From CAYNVQ01 sp964400735 (GTDB lineage Bacteria; Acidobacteriota; Aminicenantia; Aminicenantales; Aminicenantaceae): a DNA stretch of 64,000 nt. This document shows positions 26,042 through 33,784 of the stretch, piece after piece. Position 1 is the stretch's first letter, and each line of letters opens with the position of its first letter. The position numbers and the translations under genes were made by a program. The notes below the pieces were generated by a model, which saw only the letters and a list, made by a program, of their open reading frames with translations, did no database searches and was not told where the DNA came from. Location: the NCBI GenBank assembly GCA_964400735.1, contig CAYNVQ010000008.1, forward strand, positions 1 through 64,000, given 5' to 3'.

Positions 26042-27976
26042 TTATCTGACTTTTGCTCCCGGGGGAACATCTTCAGTGAAAATGGGCAGGATAGCCTGGC
26101 CGCCCACTTCAGCAGCGAGGAGCATTCCTCTGGATTCAACTCCTCGTATAACAGCAGGTTTGAGATTGGCGATCACGATGATTTTTTTTCCAACCAGCTC
26201 CTCGGGCGAATATTTATCTGCGATTCCAGCGACCATAGGCCTGGTCTCTAGTCCGATATTGACCTCCATCTTGACTAGTTTATCCGTTCCTTCGACCTTC
26301 TCGGCCTTCATGATTTCACCCACTTTTAAATCCATTCTTTTGAATTCATCAAAGGCAATGACATCCATGCTTTCCTCCTTTGAGTTGGTGCCCTCTCGGC
26401 CTTCCTCTTCCTTTAAAAAATCTTTTAGATTGACTCTGGGAAATAAGGGGGCAGGTTTTTGAATTTTGCGCTCAGCTTTGAAATGGAAAAATTCCAGCGC
26501 AGAGAAGTTCTGTCCTTCAAGGGGCGTTCTTTCCCCGAGAAATTCCCATATTTTCCGGGATGACTCGGGAATCACCGGAAAGACCAGAGGAACGATGCCC
26601 CTGAGGGCGCAAGCGGCTTGATAAAGAATTCGCCCCAGCCTTCCTCTCTTGGCATCCTCTTGAGCCAATTTCCACGGCTCATTGTCGGCGAGGTATTTAT
26701 TCACCAGGTTGATGTATCCCCAGATTTCCTCTAAAGCTTTGTTGAGGGCATACTCTCCGTATTGCTGGTACACCCGTTTTTTGAGGAGATCGAATTCGAG
26801 ACGCAGGCTTCTGTCCGAATCGTTCTCCTCCTCCATCTTATCGATTTGACCACCAAAATAATTGTGAATCATGACCAAAAGACGTTGGACAAGATTCCCC
26901 AAATCATTGGCCAGGTCAGAATTTACACGGTGGATAAAAGCCTCATGAGAAAAGTTGCCATCCAGTCCGATCGGAATTTCGCGCAGCAGAAAATACCGCA
27001 AAGGATCCGGCCCGAATGTTTTCAGAATGGTCCAAGGATCGAGAACGTTCCCTTTGGACTTGGACATCTTTGTCTCGTCTCGAAGCCACCATCCATGGGC
27101 GAATACGGTCTCGGGAAGAGTGAATTCGGCAGCCATCAAAAAGGCTGGCCAAAAAACAGCATGGTGCCGGAGTATATCCTTCCCGATTAAGTGAACATTG
27201 GCTGGCCAAAATTTTTGGAATAGATTCTTTTCCCAATCATAGCCGATGCCGGTGAGATAATTATGCAGCGCATCGAACCAGACATAAATGGTGTGGGAGG
27301 GATCTCCTGGCAAGGAGATACCCCATTTAACCGTGGTTCGGGTGATGCTCAGATCCTTCAGCCCCTGGCTGACAAAGCTGACCACCTCGTTCATGCGGCT
27401 TTGAGGTCGAACAAAAGCCGGATTTTTTTCGTAAAATTCGAGGAGGGGCTCTTGGTAGGCCGAAAGCCTGAAGAAATAGCATTCTTCGGAAACGATCTGG
27501 GCTTTTTTCCCGCAGTCCGGGCAGATTTTATACCCCTCCTTCTCCAGAGGGACATCATCCAATAGGAAGGTCTCATCCGATATGCAGTACCAGCCTTCAT
27601 AGACTCCCTTGTAGATATCTCCTTTTTCCATCAGTTTTTGAAAGATTTTCTGTACGCCTTTTTCGTGAAGAGGCTGGGTGGTACGGATAAAGTAATTGTA
27701 GGAAATGTTGAGGGCTTCCCAGAGTTTTTTAAACCTTACCACCACCTTGTCCGCCAACTCTTGAGGAGTCAGCCCTTTTTCCCCAGCAGCTTTTTCGACC
27801 TTTTGGCCGTGTTCATCGGTTCCGGTAAGGAAATAAACATCGAAGCCGGCCATTTTTTTGAACCGGGAGATGGCGTCGGCAATAATGGTTGTGTAGGCAT
27901 GCCCTATGTGAGGGACATCGTTCACATAATAAATGGGGGTCGTGATATAAAAGGATTTCTTAGAGCTCTCTTCCAC
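26042..27976 (-). CDS. metG: Methionyl-tRNA synthetase with C-terminal tRNA-binding domain
   Basis: This is a 644-residue class I synthetase. The HIGH motif is PHIGHAYTTI and the KMSKS motif is TKMSKSKGNVLDPW. A short zinc knuckle region contains KICPDCGKK. After a Lys/Glu-rich hinge the C-terminal Trbp111/EMAP-like domain starts FDEFKRMDLKVGEI and includes NLKPAVIRGVESRGMLLAA, which aids tRNA binding and dimerisation. Its start overlaps the folE end by 17 bases. Confidence 0.96.
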   Translation of the reverse strand: MEESSKKSFYITTPIYYVNDVPHIGHAYTTIIADAISRFKKMAGFDVYFLTGTDEHGQKVEKAAGEKGLTPQELADKVVVRFKKLWEALNISYNYFIRTTQPLHEKGVQKIFQKLMEKGDIYKGVYEGWYCISDETFLLDDVPLEKEGYKICPDCGKKAQIVSEECYFFRLSAYQEPLLEFYEKNPAFVRPQSRMNEVVSFVSQGLKDLSITRTTVKWGISLPGDPSHTIYVWFDALHNYLTGIGYDWEKNLFQKFWPANVHLIGKDILRHHAVFWPAFLMAAEFTLPETVFAHGWWLRDETKMSKSKGNVLDPWTILKTFGPDPLRYFLLREIPIGLDGNFSHEAFIHRVNSDLANDLGNLVQRLLVMIHNYFGGQIDKMEEENDSDRSLRLEFDLLKKRVYQQYGEYALNKALEEIWGYINLVNKYLADNEPWKLAQEDAKRGRLGRILYQAACALRGIVPLVFPVIPESSRKIWEFLGERTPLEGQNFSALEFFHFKAERKIQKPAPLFPRVNLKDFLKEEEGREGTNSKEESMDVIAFDEFKRMDLKVGEIMKAEKVEGTDKLVKMEVNIGLETRPMVAGIADKYSPEELVGKKIIVIANLKPAVIRGVESRGMLLAAEVGGQAILPIFTEDVPPGAKVR

Positions 27977-28568
27977 CGGACAATCCTCCTCTAATCAATG
28001 CGATGGCCTCCGAACGAGTAGCGCTGTTGGTCCTGAACGATCCACGGACAGCAGATGTAACGGCCATGGATTTCGGTTTTTTGACTCCCCGCATGGACAT
28101 GCACATGTGCTCCGCCTCGATGACGACCATCACACCGAGGGGCCTGAGATGGATATCGATGAGGTCAGCGATCTGTTTGGTTAAACGTTCCTGGACCTGG
28201 AGCCGACGGGAGAGGAGGTCTACGACCCGAGCAATCTTGCTCAGCCCCACTATTCGGCCTCCTTTGGGAATGTAGGCCACGTGGGCCACTCCAGCAAAGG
28301 GAAGGAGATGGTGTTCACACATAGAGTACAGAGGTATATTCTTGATCAGCACCATCTCGTCATGTTTTTCGCCCTGGATAACTCGAAGATGATGAGAAGG
28401 ATCTTCTTTTTGTCCTCCTAAGATCTCGCCGAACATGGAGGCTACACGACGGGGTGTCTGTTTGAGCCCCGGACGTTGAGGATCTTCTCCCACGCCTTCC
28501 AGGATGAGCTTCACTCCTTGCTCGATCTTTTTCAAGTCAACTTTTTTTTTCTCGGTCTTTTTCGCCAT
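27960..28568 (-). CDS. folE: GTP cyclohydrolase I
   Basis: This is a 202-residue homolog of FolE, which converts GTP to dihydroneopterin triphosphate for folates or pterins. The start is the ATG of MAKKTEKKKVD behind AGAGG. Zinc ligands are in the SMCEHHLLPFAG block and in AEHMCMSMRGV; the PRRVASMF and QERLTKQIAD segments are also standard. It overlaps larC upstream by 32 bases and metG downstream by 17. Confidence 0.96.
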   Translation of the reverse strand: MAKKTEKKKVDLKKIEQGVKLILEGVGEDPQRPGLKQTPRRVASMFGEILGGQKEDPSHHLRVIQGEKHDEMVLIKNIPLYSMCEHHLLPFAGVAHVAYIPKGGRIVGLSKIARVVDLLSRRLQVQERLTKQIADLIDIHLRPLGVMVVIEAEHMCMSMRGVKKPKSMAVTSAVRGSFRTNSATRSEAIALIRGGLSGGREL

Positions 28569-29751
28569 GGGCCTCTGAAGAACTCCTTTGTTTTTCGTGC
28601 TCGAGGAGAGCAAGCCGGATGATTTCTCTCACCGGGCGGTTCTTTTTTTTGGCCGCCCTCTCGCAGAAGGAAAATTCCGGCTGTATATTCACTTCATTCC
28701 TATCCAGATAAGCCACTTTTACCGGGATTTCGGCTCCTAAAACACGTACCGTTTCACTCTTCCTCTCCAGAACACGGCGGTGGACAGGATAATATCTCAA
28801 ACCTATGGTGCTCGTTTCTTGAAAGAGGGCACGGACAAGAGAATCTATTTTATCAAGCTCCGCCAGGATGGTCAATTTTATCGCTGGCCTGTTTTTTTTC
28901 ATATAAATAGGGGTGAAATACGCATCCAAGGCTCCTGATTTCAGGGCAATCTCGAGGAAATGACCGATGACTTGGGGGGTCTCGTCATCGATGTTGGTTT
29001 CTATTTGATAGACTTGTTTATCGTATTTGAAATCTTGGGCGTGCAGGAGAAAGGCCCGCAGGATATTCGGAAAGCCTGGAAAATCTTCTGTCCCTGCTCC
29101 GTAACCGATTCTCTGGTAACACAGTTCGGGGAAATGAATAAAATTTTTCGCCAGAGTGGACAGGATGGCCGCTCCTGTGGGCGTAACCAGCTCCTTTTGG
29201 ACATGGGCTGAGTAAACAGGCACGTTTTTCAGAAGCTCTCCGACTGCCGGCGGTGGGACTGGCAAGATCCCATGGGTTGTCTTCACCCAACCTCCTCCGA
29301 GGTTCAATGGTGAAGCATAGAATTCGTGGACCTCGAGTTCCTCGGTCAGCCAGCAGGCGCCCACAATGTCGATGAGGGCATCGTCGGCCCCTACTTCATG
29401 GAGATGGGTTTCTTCGAATGTCCCCCCATGGACACCCGATTCGGCCTCGAAAAGCCTCTTGAAAATGCGGAGGGAATTTTTTTTAATGCCCGCGGAAAAG
29501 GAACTTTTTTGAACGATGGCTTCAACATCAGCCCATTTCCGCACAATTTGCTTTTTTGTATCGATCCGGACATCGACCTTTAATCCGCGAAGGGAAGATC
29601 TTTTCACCTCTTTGATGGCGATTTCGACAGGAAGTTTCAATCCGGCCATCTTCTTCTTAAAATCAGAAGGGGGAATCCCCAAATCGAGGAGTGCCCCTAG
29701 AATCATATCTCCGCTTGCTCCGGCAGAAGCGTCGAAATAGATGGTATTCAT
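28537..29751 (-). CDS. larC: LarC nickel-insertion protein for the nickel-pincer cofactor
   Basis: This is a 404-residue LarC in a single frame, without the programmed frameshift known in Lactiplantibacillus. LarC inserts nickel into the pyridinium-bis-thiocarboxylate cofactor of lactate racemase-type enzymes. The N-terminus FDASAGASGDMILGALLDLG, the histidine-rich GTFEETHLHEVGADDALIDI and the NIDDETPQVIGHFLEIAL block are diagnostic. No larA, larB or larE lies in the window, so the target racemase or epimerase must be elsewhere. Only five bases separate it from sir2. Confidence 0.92.
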   Translation of the reverse strand: MNTIYFDASAGASGDMILGALLDLGIPPSDFKKKMAGLKLPVEIAIKEVKRSSLRGLKVDVRIDTKKQIVRKWADVEAIVQKSSFSAGIKKNSLRIFKRLFEAESGVHGGTFEETHLHEVGADDALIDIVGACWLTEELEVHEFYASPLNLGGGWVKTTHGILPVPPPAVGELLKNVPVYSAHVQKELVTPTGAAILSTLAKNFIHFPELCYQRIGYGAGTEDFPGFPNILRAFLLHAQDFKYDKQVYQIETNIDDETPQVIGHFLEIALKSGALDAYFTPIYMKKNRPAIKLTILAELDKIDSLVRALFQETSTIGLRYYPVHRRVLERKSETVRVLGAEIPVKVAYLDRNEVNIQPEFSFCERAAKKKNRPVREIIRLALLEHEKQRSSSEAHGEKDREKKS

Positions 29752-29756
29752 GCCGC

Positions 29757-30521
29757 TTATTCCTTTGTCCTTTTCCTCTTCTCTCGAACTGCCGCACTTA
29801 AAAGCGGCAGAAACTCACCGGATTTAGCTCGAAAGGTAAAATCAGCGTGAGCTGTCAATGGAGTGGGATCAGGATTTATCTCGATGATTTTTGCTCCGGC
29901 TTCCAAAGCGCTCAGCGGTAGGGAAGCGGCCGGTTGGACGTAGGCTGAGGTCCCTATCACGAGCATCACATCGCAGCTAGAGCTGAGCGTAAATGACTTT
30001 TGCAGAATGGTACCGTTCAGTGTCTCTCCAAACCAGACCACGTGAGGCCTAAGAAGTGCTCCACATGTTTCACAATGAGGGGGAATCTCATTTAGAGGAA
30101 CGTCGTGATTCTCGACGATGGAATTTTCTTCGATGCATCTCTGTTCCCAGATATTGCCATGGAGTTCCAAGATATTTTTCGAGCCGGCACGCTGGTGAAG
30201 GCCGTCGATATTTTGGGTTATGAGGATAAAATTCGGGAAAAGCTCTTCCCACTCTGCCAGCACTTTGTGTCCGGCATTGGGCTCTCTGGCAGCGATTATT
30301 CCCCTTCGCCAGTCGTACCATTCCCAAACCAGCTTGGGATTTTGGATGAAGGCTGTGGGAGTGGCGAGCTGTTCTGCCCTATATGTTTTCCACAAGCCGT
30401 TTTCTCCCCGAAAGGTTGGGATGCCCGACTCTGCAGAAATTCCTGCTCCGGAGAGGGCGACAACATGGTTTGCCTTCGCCAATACACCACTTGCGGACTC
30501 TAGTTCGGCCTGGGTGTCCAT
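29757..30521 (-). CDS. Sir2-family NAD-dependent protein deacylase
   Basis: This is a 254-residue sirtuin. Seen: ALSGAGISAESGIPTFRG, the NIDGLHQRAGS and catalytic His in LELHGN, and the zinc/Rossmann part CETCGALLRPHVVWFGE, then VIGTSAYVQPAASLP. The Tyr-x-x-Arg pair in WEWYDWRRG is the mark of class III sirtuins (SIRT5, CobB), which prefer succinyl and malonyl groups. The first zinc pair has only one Cys (QRCIEEN), which is unusual. The ATG of MDTQAEL has an AGAGGTGA behind it. Confidence 0.9.
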   Translation of the reverse strand: MDTQAELESASGVLAKANHVVALSGAGISAESGIPTFRGENGLWKTYRAEQLATPTAFIQNPKLVWEWYDWRRGIIAAREPNAGHKVLAEWEELFPNFILITQNIDGLHQRAGSKNILELHGNIWEQRCIEENSIVENHDVPLNEIPPHCETCGALLRPHVVWFGETLNGTILQKSFTLSSSCDVMLVIGTSAYVQPAASLPLSALEAGAKIIEINPDPTPLTAHADFTFRAKSGEFLPLLSAAVREKRKRTKE

Positions 30522-30635
30522 TTTCGATTCACCTCTGGTCAATAGGATACCGAAATACCGGTGAAAACTCAAATTATAATAAGGGAATATCCCCCTATTG
30601 GCATCCCCAAATTACGGTAGCGGAAGGCTGGGTTA

Positions 30636-30675
30636 GATTGGGTCGGAATCCTCCGATGTCGCTCAATCCCTTTTT
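30636..30675 (+). terminator. Terminator-like hairpin with T run, no upstream gene
   Basis: GATTG (30636-30640) pairs with CAATC (30664-30668) and inside it TCGGA (30643-30647) pairs with TCCGA (30652-30656) around the loop ATCC. Five T residues follow at 30671. It has the form of an intrinsic terminator on the plus strand, but no plus-strand gene precedes it. Confidence 0.35.
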
Positions 30676-30800
30676 ATGCTCTGTTCGGCTTATTTCTAAT
30701 ATGTCATCACATTTCAGAAATGCTTAACGCTGTAATGGTGAACTGGATTTTATTTTAAATAAATCAGTGAGTATCCCCCGGTGGAAAGTCCTCCCGTGCC

Positions 30801-30829
30801 TTGACTTGGCGAGGAATAAAGGTTATATC
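30801..30829 (+). promoter_or_regulatory. Probable sigma-70 promoter for mtnP
   Basis: TTGACT is followed after 17 bases by TATATC. The leader to the mtnP ATG is about 95 bases and shows no known riboswitch pattern. Confidence 0.5.
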
Positions 30830-30932
30830 TTTATTTCAAAATCACCGGAACAAAAATCTCGGGTAAAGAAGAATTTTTTATGTCCGACGCATCCACCAAA
30901 GGCCATACCCGGAAACACTTGAAGGAGGTCGA

Positions 30933-31823
30933 ATGAAGGGAAGAGAAGGAGGGGCAGAACCTCGAGTCAAAATCGGTATTCTAGGAGGGACTGGCCTGTA
31001 TGAGATAGAAGGAATAGAGGTTGTGGATGAGCGCGCTTTGATCACCCCTTTCGGCGATCCATCTGATTCTTTCCTCATAGGTGATCTCGAAGGCATAAGG
31101 ATTGCTTTTCTTGCCCGCCACAGCCGTGGACACCGTATTTTGCCTTCTGAGATCAACTACCGCGCCAATATTTACGGATTTAAAATGCTGGGGGTGGAAA
31201 GGATCGTTTCCGTGAATTCTGTCGGTTCTCTGAAGGAAGAGATTAAGCCGAGAGATATTGTCTTTTCTGACCAGTTTTTTGATAGAACCCATAGAGAAAA
31301 TACGTTCTTTGGAAAAGGGATCGCCGCCCATATCAGTTTTGCCCATCCGGTTTGTCTTGGTTTATCCCGTATCCTTTTTGAAAAAGGATGCGATTTAGGA
31401 TTGACAGTTCACTCTGGAGGAACCTGTATATGCATTGAGGGACCGGCTTTTTCCACCAAAGCCGAATCCCGTATCTACCGTTCATGGGGATGCGATGTCA
31501 TCGGCATGACCAGTGTGACAGAAGCAAGGTTATGCCGGGAGGCCGAAATTTGCTATGCCACCATGAACCTCGTCACCGATTATGATGTTTGGCATGAAGA
31601 GGAGGAGACGGTCAGTGTAGAATTGATTCTGGAGAACTTGCGTCAAAATATCCACAACGCCAAAGGCATCATCAAAGGAGCCCTTAAAAAGATTTCTGTG
31701 GAGAGGGCAGAGGATTGCGGCTGCCAGCGGGCCTTGGAGAATTGCATCGTGACTTCTTTTGAACTTATACCCGAAGAAACCAAGGAAAGACTTCATCACA
31801 TCATCGGGAAATACCTGCCATGA
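30933..31823 (+). CDS. mtnP: S-methyl-5'-thioadenosine phosphorylase
   Basis: This is a 296-residue member of the purine nucleoside phosphorylase family 2. It splits methylthioadenosine (or a related 5'-modified adenosine) to adenine and the sugar 1-phosphate. Seen: IGILGGTGLY near residue 14, RHSRGHRILPSEINYRANI, CICIEGPAFSTKAES, the purine-site VIGMTSVTEARLCREA and MNLVTDYDVW. The start follows a strong GAAGGAGG. It overlaps the sugar kinase by four bases. Confidence 0.92.
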   Translation: MKGREGGAEPRVKIGILGGTGLYEIEGIEVVDERALITPFGDPSDSFLIGDLEGIRIAFLARHSRGHRILPSEINYRANIYGFKMLGVERIVSVNSVGSLKEEIKPRDIVFSDQFFDRTHRENTFFGKGIAAHISFAHPVCLGLSRILFEKGCDLGLTVHSGGTCICIEGPAFSTKAESRIYRSWGCDVIGMTSVTEARLCREAEICYATMNLVTDYDVWHEEEETVSVELILENLRQNIHNAKGIIKGALKKISVERAEDCGCQRALENCIVTSFELIPEETKERLHHIIGKYLP

Positions 31824-32719
31824 GTCTGGTTGTTGTCGGATCACTGGCTTTCGATACCATTGAGACTCCTGAAGTCCGTAAAGAACGCATCGTGGGCGGG
31901 TCTTGCACCTACTGTTCTCTGGCTGCCAGCTATTTCACTACACCAAAGGTTGTGGGGGTGGTAGGTGAAGATTTTCCTCAAGAGACCATCGACCTTTTCA
32001 AGCGCAGGAAAATCGATCTCCAGGGGCTTGAGTTGGCCAAAGGAAAGACCTTTTTCTGGGAGGGCCGGTACGGACATGACCCCAATCAAAGAACCACTCT
32101 CCAGCTGGAGATGAATGTTTTTGCCGATTTCAAACCTAAAATTCCTTCCTCCTACGAAGGGGCGGAAATACTCTTTTTGGCCAACATCGATCCAGAGTTG
32201 CAGGAAGATATTCTCCATCGATTCAAAACCCCAAAATGGGTGGCCATGGATACCATCAACCACTGGATAAAGAACAAGAGAGAGGCCCTTTTGCGGGTTT
32301 TAAAGGGATGCAATTTGTTTTTTTGCAATGAGGAAGAAGCCAAGCTTCTGACCGAGGAGGTCAATCTCATCCGGGCAGGGAAAAGACTAATGGACATGGG
32401 ACCTTCGCTGATCGCCATCAAAAAAGGAGAGCACGGGGCTTTGATTGTGGGAAAGGAATTCGTTTTCGGCGTTCTTGCTTACCCTTGTGAGGATGTGGTG
32501 GATCCCACAGGCGCCGGCGACTGTTTTGCCGGCGGATTTCTTGGCTATCTGGACTCCATGAAAAGAGCGGGAGAGAAAGACTGGAGGCGGGCGGCTGTGT
32601 ACGGCAGCGTGATGGCCTCTTTTGCCATCGAGGATTTTGGAATCGAGCGCTTCAAATCTTTGAAGCTCTCAGAGATAAAAAAACGCTTTTCAGAATTTCG
32701 AAAAGCAGTCTCTTTTTAA
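31820..32719 (+). CDS. PfkB-family carbohydrate or nucleoside kinase
   Basis: This is a 299-residue ribokinase-fold kinase. The N-terminus VVVGSLAFDTIETPEV, the substrate-binding GGSCTYCSLAASYF and the anion-hole and catalytic DPTGAGDCFAGGFLGYL near residue 230 are clear. The substrate is unknown. The four-base overlap with mtnP suggests a role in processing a nucleoside-derived sugar or purine, but that is inference. Confidence 0.85.
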   Translation: MSLVVVGSLAFDTIETPEVRKERIVGGSCTYCSLAASYFTTPKVVGVVGEDFPQETIDLFKRRKIDLQGLELAKGKTFFWEGRYGHDPNQRTTLQLEMNVFADFKPKIPSSYEGAEILFLANIDPELQEDILHRFKTPKWVAMDTINHWIKNKREALLRVLKGCNLFFCNEEEAKLLTEEVNLIRAGKRLMDMGPSLIAIKKGEHGALIVGKEFVFGVLAYPCEDVVDPTGAGDCFAGGFLGYLDSMKRAGEKDWRRAAVYGSVMASFAIEDFGIERFKSLKLSEIKKRFSEFRKAVSF

Positions 32720-33102
32720 CCTGTCCCTTTTAGTTATTCTTTATATTCCAATTATGCGATATTCTTAAAGATAAAGCCGGATGATAGTCATGGAACTCAG
32801 AGGAGAAAAGATTTTTTCCGACACCCATGGTTGTCATAATATTCCTTCTATCATCAGCATCTGATTACATCTCTACTAAGACAGTCCGACCTATGACGCG
32901 GGAGTATCTCTGGGGTATCGGACCTTTGAGCATCTTTCTGCCCTGGCCCATTTCATGAACCATCCTCCCTGCCAAAGCAGTGATCTACCGTCAATGCCAT
33001 CCGGACATCCAGTTTTTTTCGTGTGTTCTTTGTTTTTTTGAGAGGAGCCTTTGAGAAGTAAAATAATCGTTACGAGAATGTGTATGGTTATTTTAGGCCT
33101 GT

Positions 33103-33250
33103 CATCAGGGGGTGTTGTCGAGAAGTATCTCGACTGCGGCTATCCGATGTGCGGTCTTGCCCGCATCCGGTGCCCGGGACGGTGGGGGAGAGAGGCTCCT
33201 GTCGACTTCCGTCGCCATATCCATGTTCGATCTCAGGGGGACAACAGCTG
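33103..33250 (+). ncRNA. Possible structured non-coding RNA
   Basis: Direct reading shows several nested inverted repeats. TCAG and TGTTGTC (33113-33119) on the left match GACAACA and CTGA near 33240-33251 on the right as a long-range closing stem. Inside lie GTCGAGA-AGTA-TCTCGAC (33117-33134), TGCGG-TCTTGC-CCGCA (33150-33165), a GACGG/CCGTC stem near 33178-33208 and GGAG-AGAGG-CTCC within it. The first hairpin and the closing stem share three bases and would compete. The sequence is not one I recognise as RNase P, tmRNA, SRP or 6S RNA. The strand is a guess. Confidence 0.3.
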
Positions 33251-33372
33251 AGGAAAAATTTTAAGAAATATACGGGACCTACCGTCTTGTTCTAAGAAAC
33301 GAATACATAAAAGAAGCTTTGGTCTGGTTGGATCGTTAATAAGCCATCGTGAAAAATAAAGGGGCGGCAGTG

Positions 33373-33510
33373 ATGAGTAAATGTCCAAAATGTCATCAAG
33401 GAATCCAGATTACAAAAGCAGCTGAAAAAAATCACTTTAGAAAAATAGAAAGATTTTCATTTTCAGACTTGGCCGACCATCTATACTTTAGCGATAGCTT
33501 ATTCCTATAA
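33373..33510 (+). CDS. Possible 45-residue protein with one CxxC
   Basis: An ATG frame reads MSKCPKCHQGIQITKA and continues for 45 codons, with CxxC at residues 4-7 resembling half of a zinc ribbon. A weak GGGGCGGCAG lies just before the ATG, and an in-frame GTG is 24 bases upstream. It is 274 bases before the radical SAM gene, on the same strand. I do not recognise it; it may be a remnant or chance frame. Confidence 0.25.
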   Translation: MSKCPKCHQGIQITKAAEKNHFRKIERFSFSDLADHLYFSDSLFL

Positions 33511-33784
33511 TCTAGCTCATGTCCTCCTATAGTCTAAATCATCTGATTCAAACAAATTAGGCACCTTTTTTGTATAAAATCTCCGCTGTTTCGATATTCC
33601 TTCCCTTTCTGGATGTTCGGAGAGCGGCGTAAGCCAGCGGATTTTAGTGCTTTTTCGCCCAGCATAAAAAAATATTACAAAAAATTGTGCTTTTGAATGA
33701 GAGAAACTTCAACCTTTTTGTCTCTTATAAGTGAAAGAAGAATTTTTCAAGGTAAATCGATTCCTTATCGTGAGGAGTATCTTT

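Larger units (their letters stand above)
30522..30932. other. Intergenic region between divergent sir2 and mtnP
   Basis: No supported gene lies here. It contains a terminator-like hairpin at 30636-30675 and a promoter for mtnP at 30801-30829, both listed separately. The open frames that cross this region are short and lack ribosome-binding sites. Confidence 0.6.
32720..33784. other. Long intergenic region upstream of the radical SAM operon
   Basis: About 1.06 kb with no confident protein gene. Most of it is AT-rich, but 33100-33245 is clearly GC-richer and full of inverted repeats (see separate entry). A short open frame at 33373-33510 is listed with low confidence. No convincing terminator follows the PfkB kinase. 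Confidence 0.6.

Noticed and set aside
33051..33251. A 66-codon plus-strand frame starting TTG, Cys-containing, behind AGAGGAG
   Set aside because: It runs through the GC-rich hairpin island, its residue mix is poor in usual protein patterns, and spacing to the start is short. The nested inverted repeats explain the sequence better.
33731..33784. Upstream GTG start for the radical SAM gene
   Set aside because: No Shine-Dalgarno before it, while the ATG at 33785 has GAGGAG at good spacing.
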